Shown here in pieces: positions 5,370 through 5,606 of a DNA stretch of 5,606 nt. A program made the position numbers and the translations under genes. Positions within the stretch are counted from its first letter, which is position 1; each line of letters begins with the position of its first letter. The stretch covers positions 1-5,606 of the forward strand of contig JAITVU010000330.1 in the NCBI GenBank assembly GCA_031285645.1, in the 5' to 3' direction. The stretch is from Oscillospiraceae bacterium (GTDB taxonomy: Bacteria > Bacillota > Clostridia > Oscillospirales > Ruminococcaceae). The notes under the pieces are model-generated. The model saw only the letters and a list, made by a program, of their open reading frames with translations, was not told the origin of the DNA and searched no databases.

Positions 5370-5503
5370 GACATTCCCCTTCGTTTTATGCATCTGAAAC
5401 TGACTTTTTGATTGAAGATATGGCTGCCGCTCGAACGACCTTAGCATTTCTTTTCTATAACTGCAAAAATTAAGTCAATTTCTGGCCTTTATCCAATGCT
5501 GTT

Positions 5504-5606
5504 TTAGTCAAATAACGAGCCTGTGTTGGCGTGTTTCGTGCCATCATTTTCGGTATAGGACGCGATCAGCCGGGGAGAACGATTCGCGCTGTGATAGAAC
5601 TTTTGC
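5504..5606 (-). CDS. Possible C-terminal fragment of a minus-strand gene cut by the window edge
   Basis: Read on the minus strand from 5605, 33 codons stay open to a TAA at 5504-5506; the peptide ends in DGTKHANTGSLFD. Composition is protein-like (charged, few rare codons), but the stretch is short and no start is in the window. The other two minus frames meet stops. I do not recognise the family. If real, it would lie upstream of and in the same direction as the small membrane peptide gene, 134 bases away. Confidence 0.3.
   Translation of the reverse strand, partial: QKFYHSANRSPRLIASYTENDGTKHANTGSLFD

Noticed and set aside
5370..5447. Longer start of the minus-strand peptide at 5447 (87 residues)
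   Set aside because: The extra 26 residues are polar and would bury the KKLK plus hydrophobic start; the internal ATG at 5369 has its own AAGGGG site.

Overview
The window looks like chromosomal DNA of a mid-GC member of the Clostridia, probably Oscillospiraceae-like or related. The main reason is a SigI/RsgI sigma/anti-sigma pair with canonical Firmicutes architecture. Strong AGGAGG-type ribosome sites, a possible stand-alone peptide of the Na+-pumping decarboxylase beta-subunit motif class, and dense hairpin-rich intergenic repeats fit this. No species can be named from the sequence alone.

Layout, left to right. Positions 1-119 hold three consecutive hairpins of a structured repeat. A complete enolase-superfamily gene of the mandelate racemase/acid-sugar dehydratase type follows (120-1523). 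A second, partial repeat-like hairpin and a very strong bidirectional terminator (1602-1643) close it. Next come a small secreted His/Cys-rich protein (1782-2057) with its own terminator (2075-2105), a sigma-A-like promoter (2136-2164), and the sigI-rsgI operon (2243-2947 and 2944-3708, overlapping ATGA). Positions 3709-4020 carry no convincing gene but hold a multi-hairpin element (3838-3967) whose hairpin order matches the repeat at 21-92. Two overlapping genes of unknown function follow (4021-4425, 4418-4960); the second has an ArpU/sigma-region-4-like C-terminus. The last 650 bases are visibly more AT-rich. They carry a 61-residue minus-strand membrane peptide with a degenerate GIIGGADGPTA-like motif (5184-5369) and, at the right edge, a possible C-terminal fragment of another minus-strand gene.

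The most interesting unit is 1700-3708. RsgI normally holds SigI at the membrane and reads an extracellular cue through its C-terminal module. Here RsgI has no recognisable carbohydrate-binding or enzyme module. It ends in a His/Gly/Asn-rich tail, and the gene just upstream of sigI encodes a secreted protein with a similar His/Gly/Asn-rich tail plus three cysteines. The inference is a SigI/RsgI system that may sense metal ions (or pH) outside the cell, with the secreted protein as metal binder, co-sensor or regulon member. The enolase-family gene is probably unrelated and belongs to sugar-acid catabolism.
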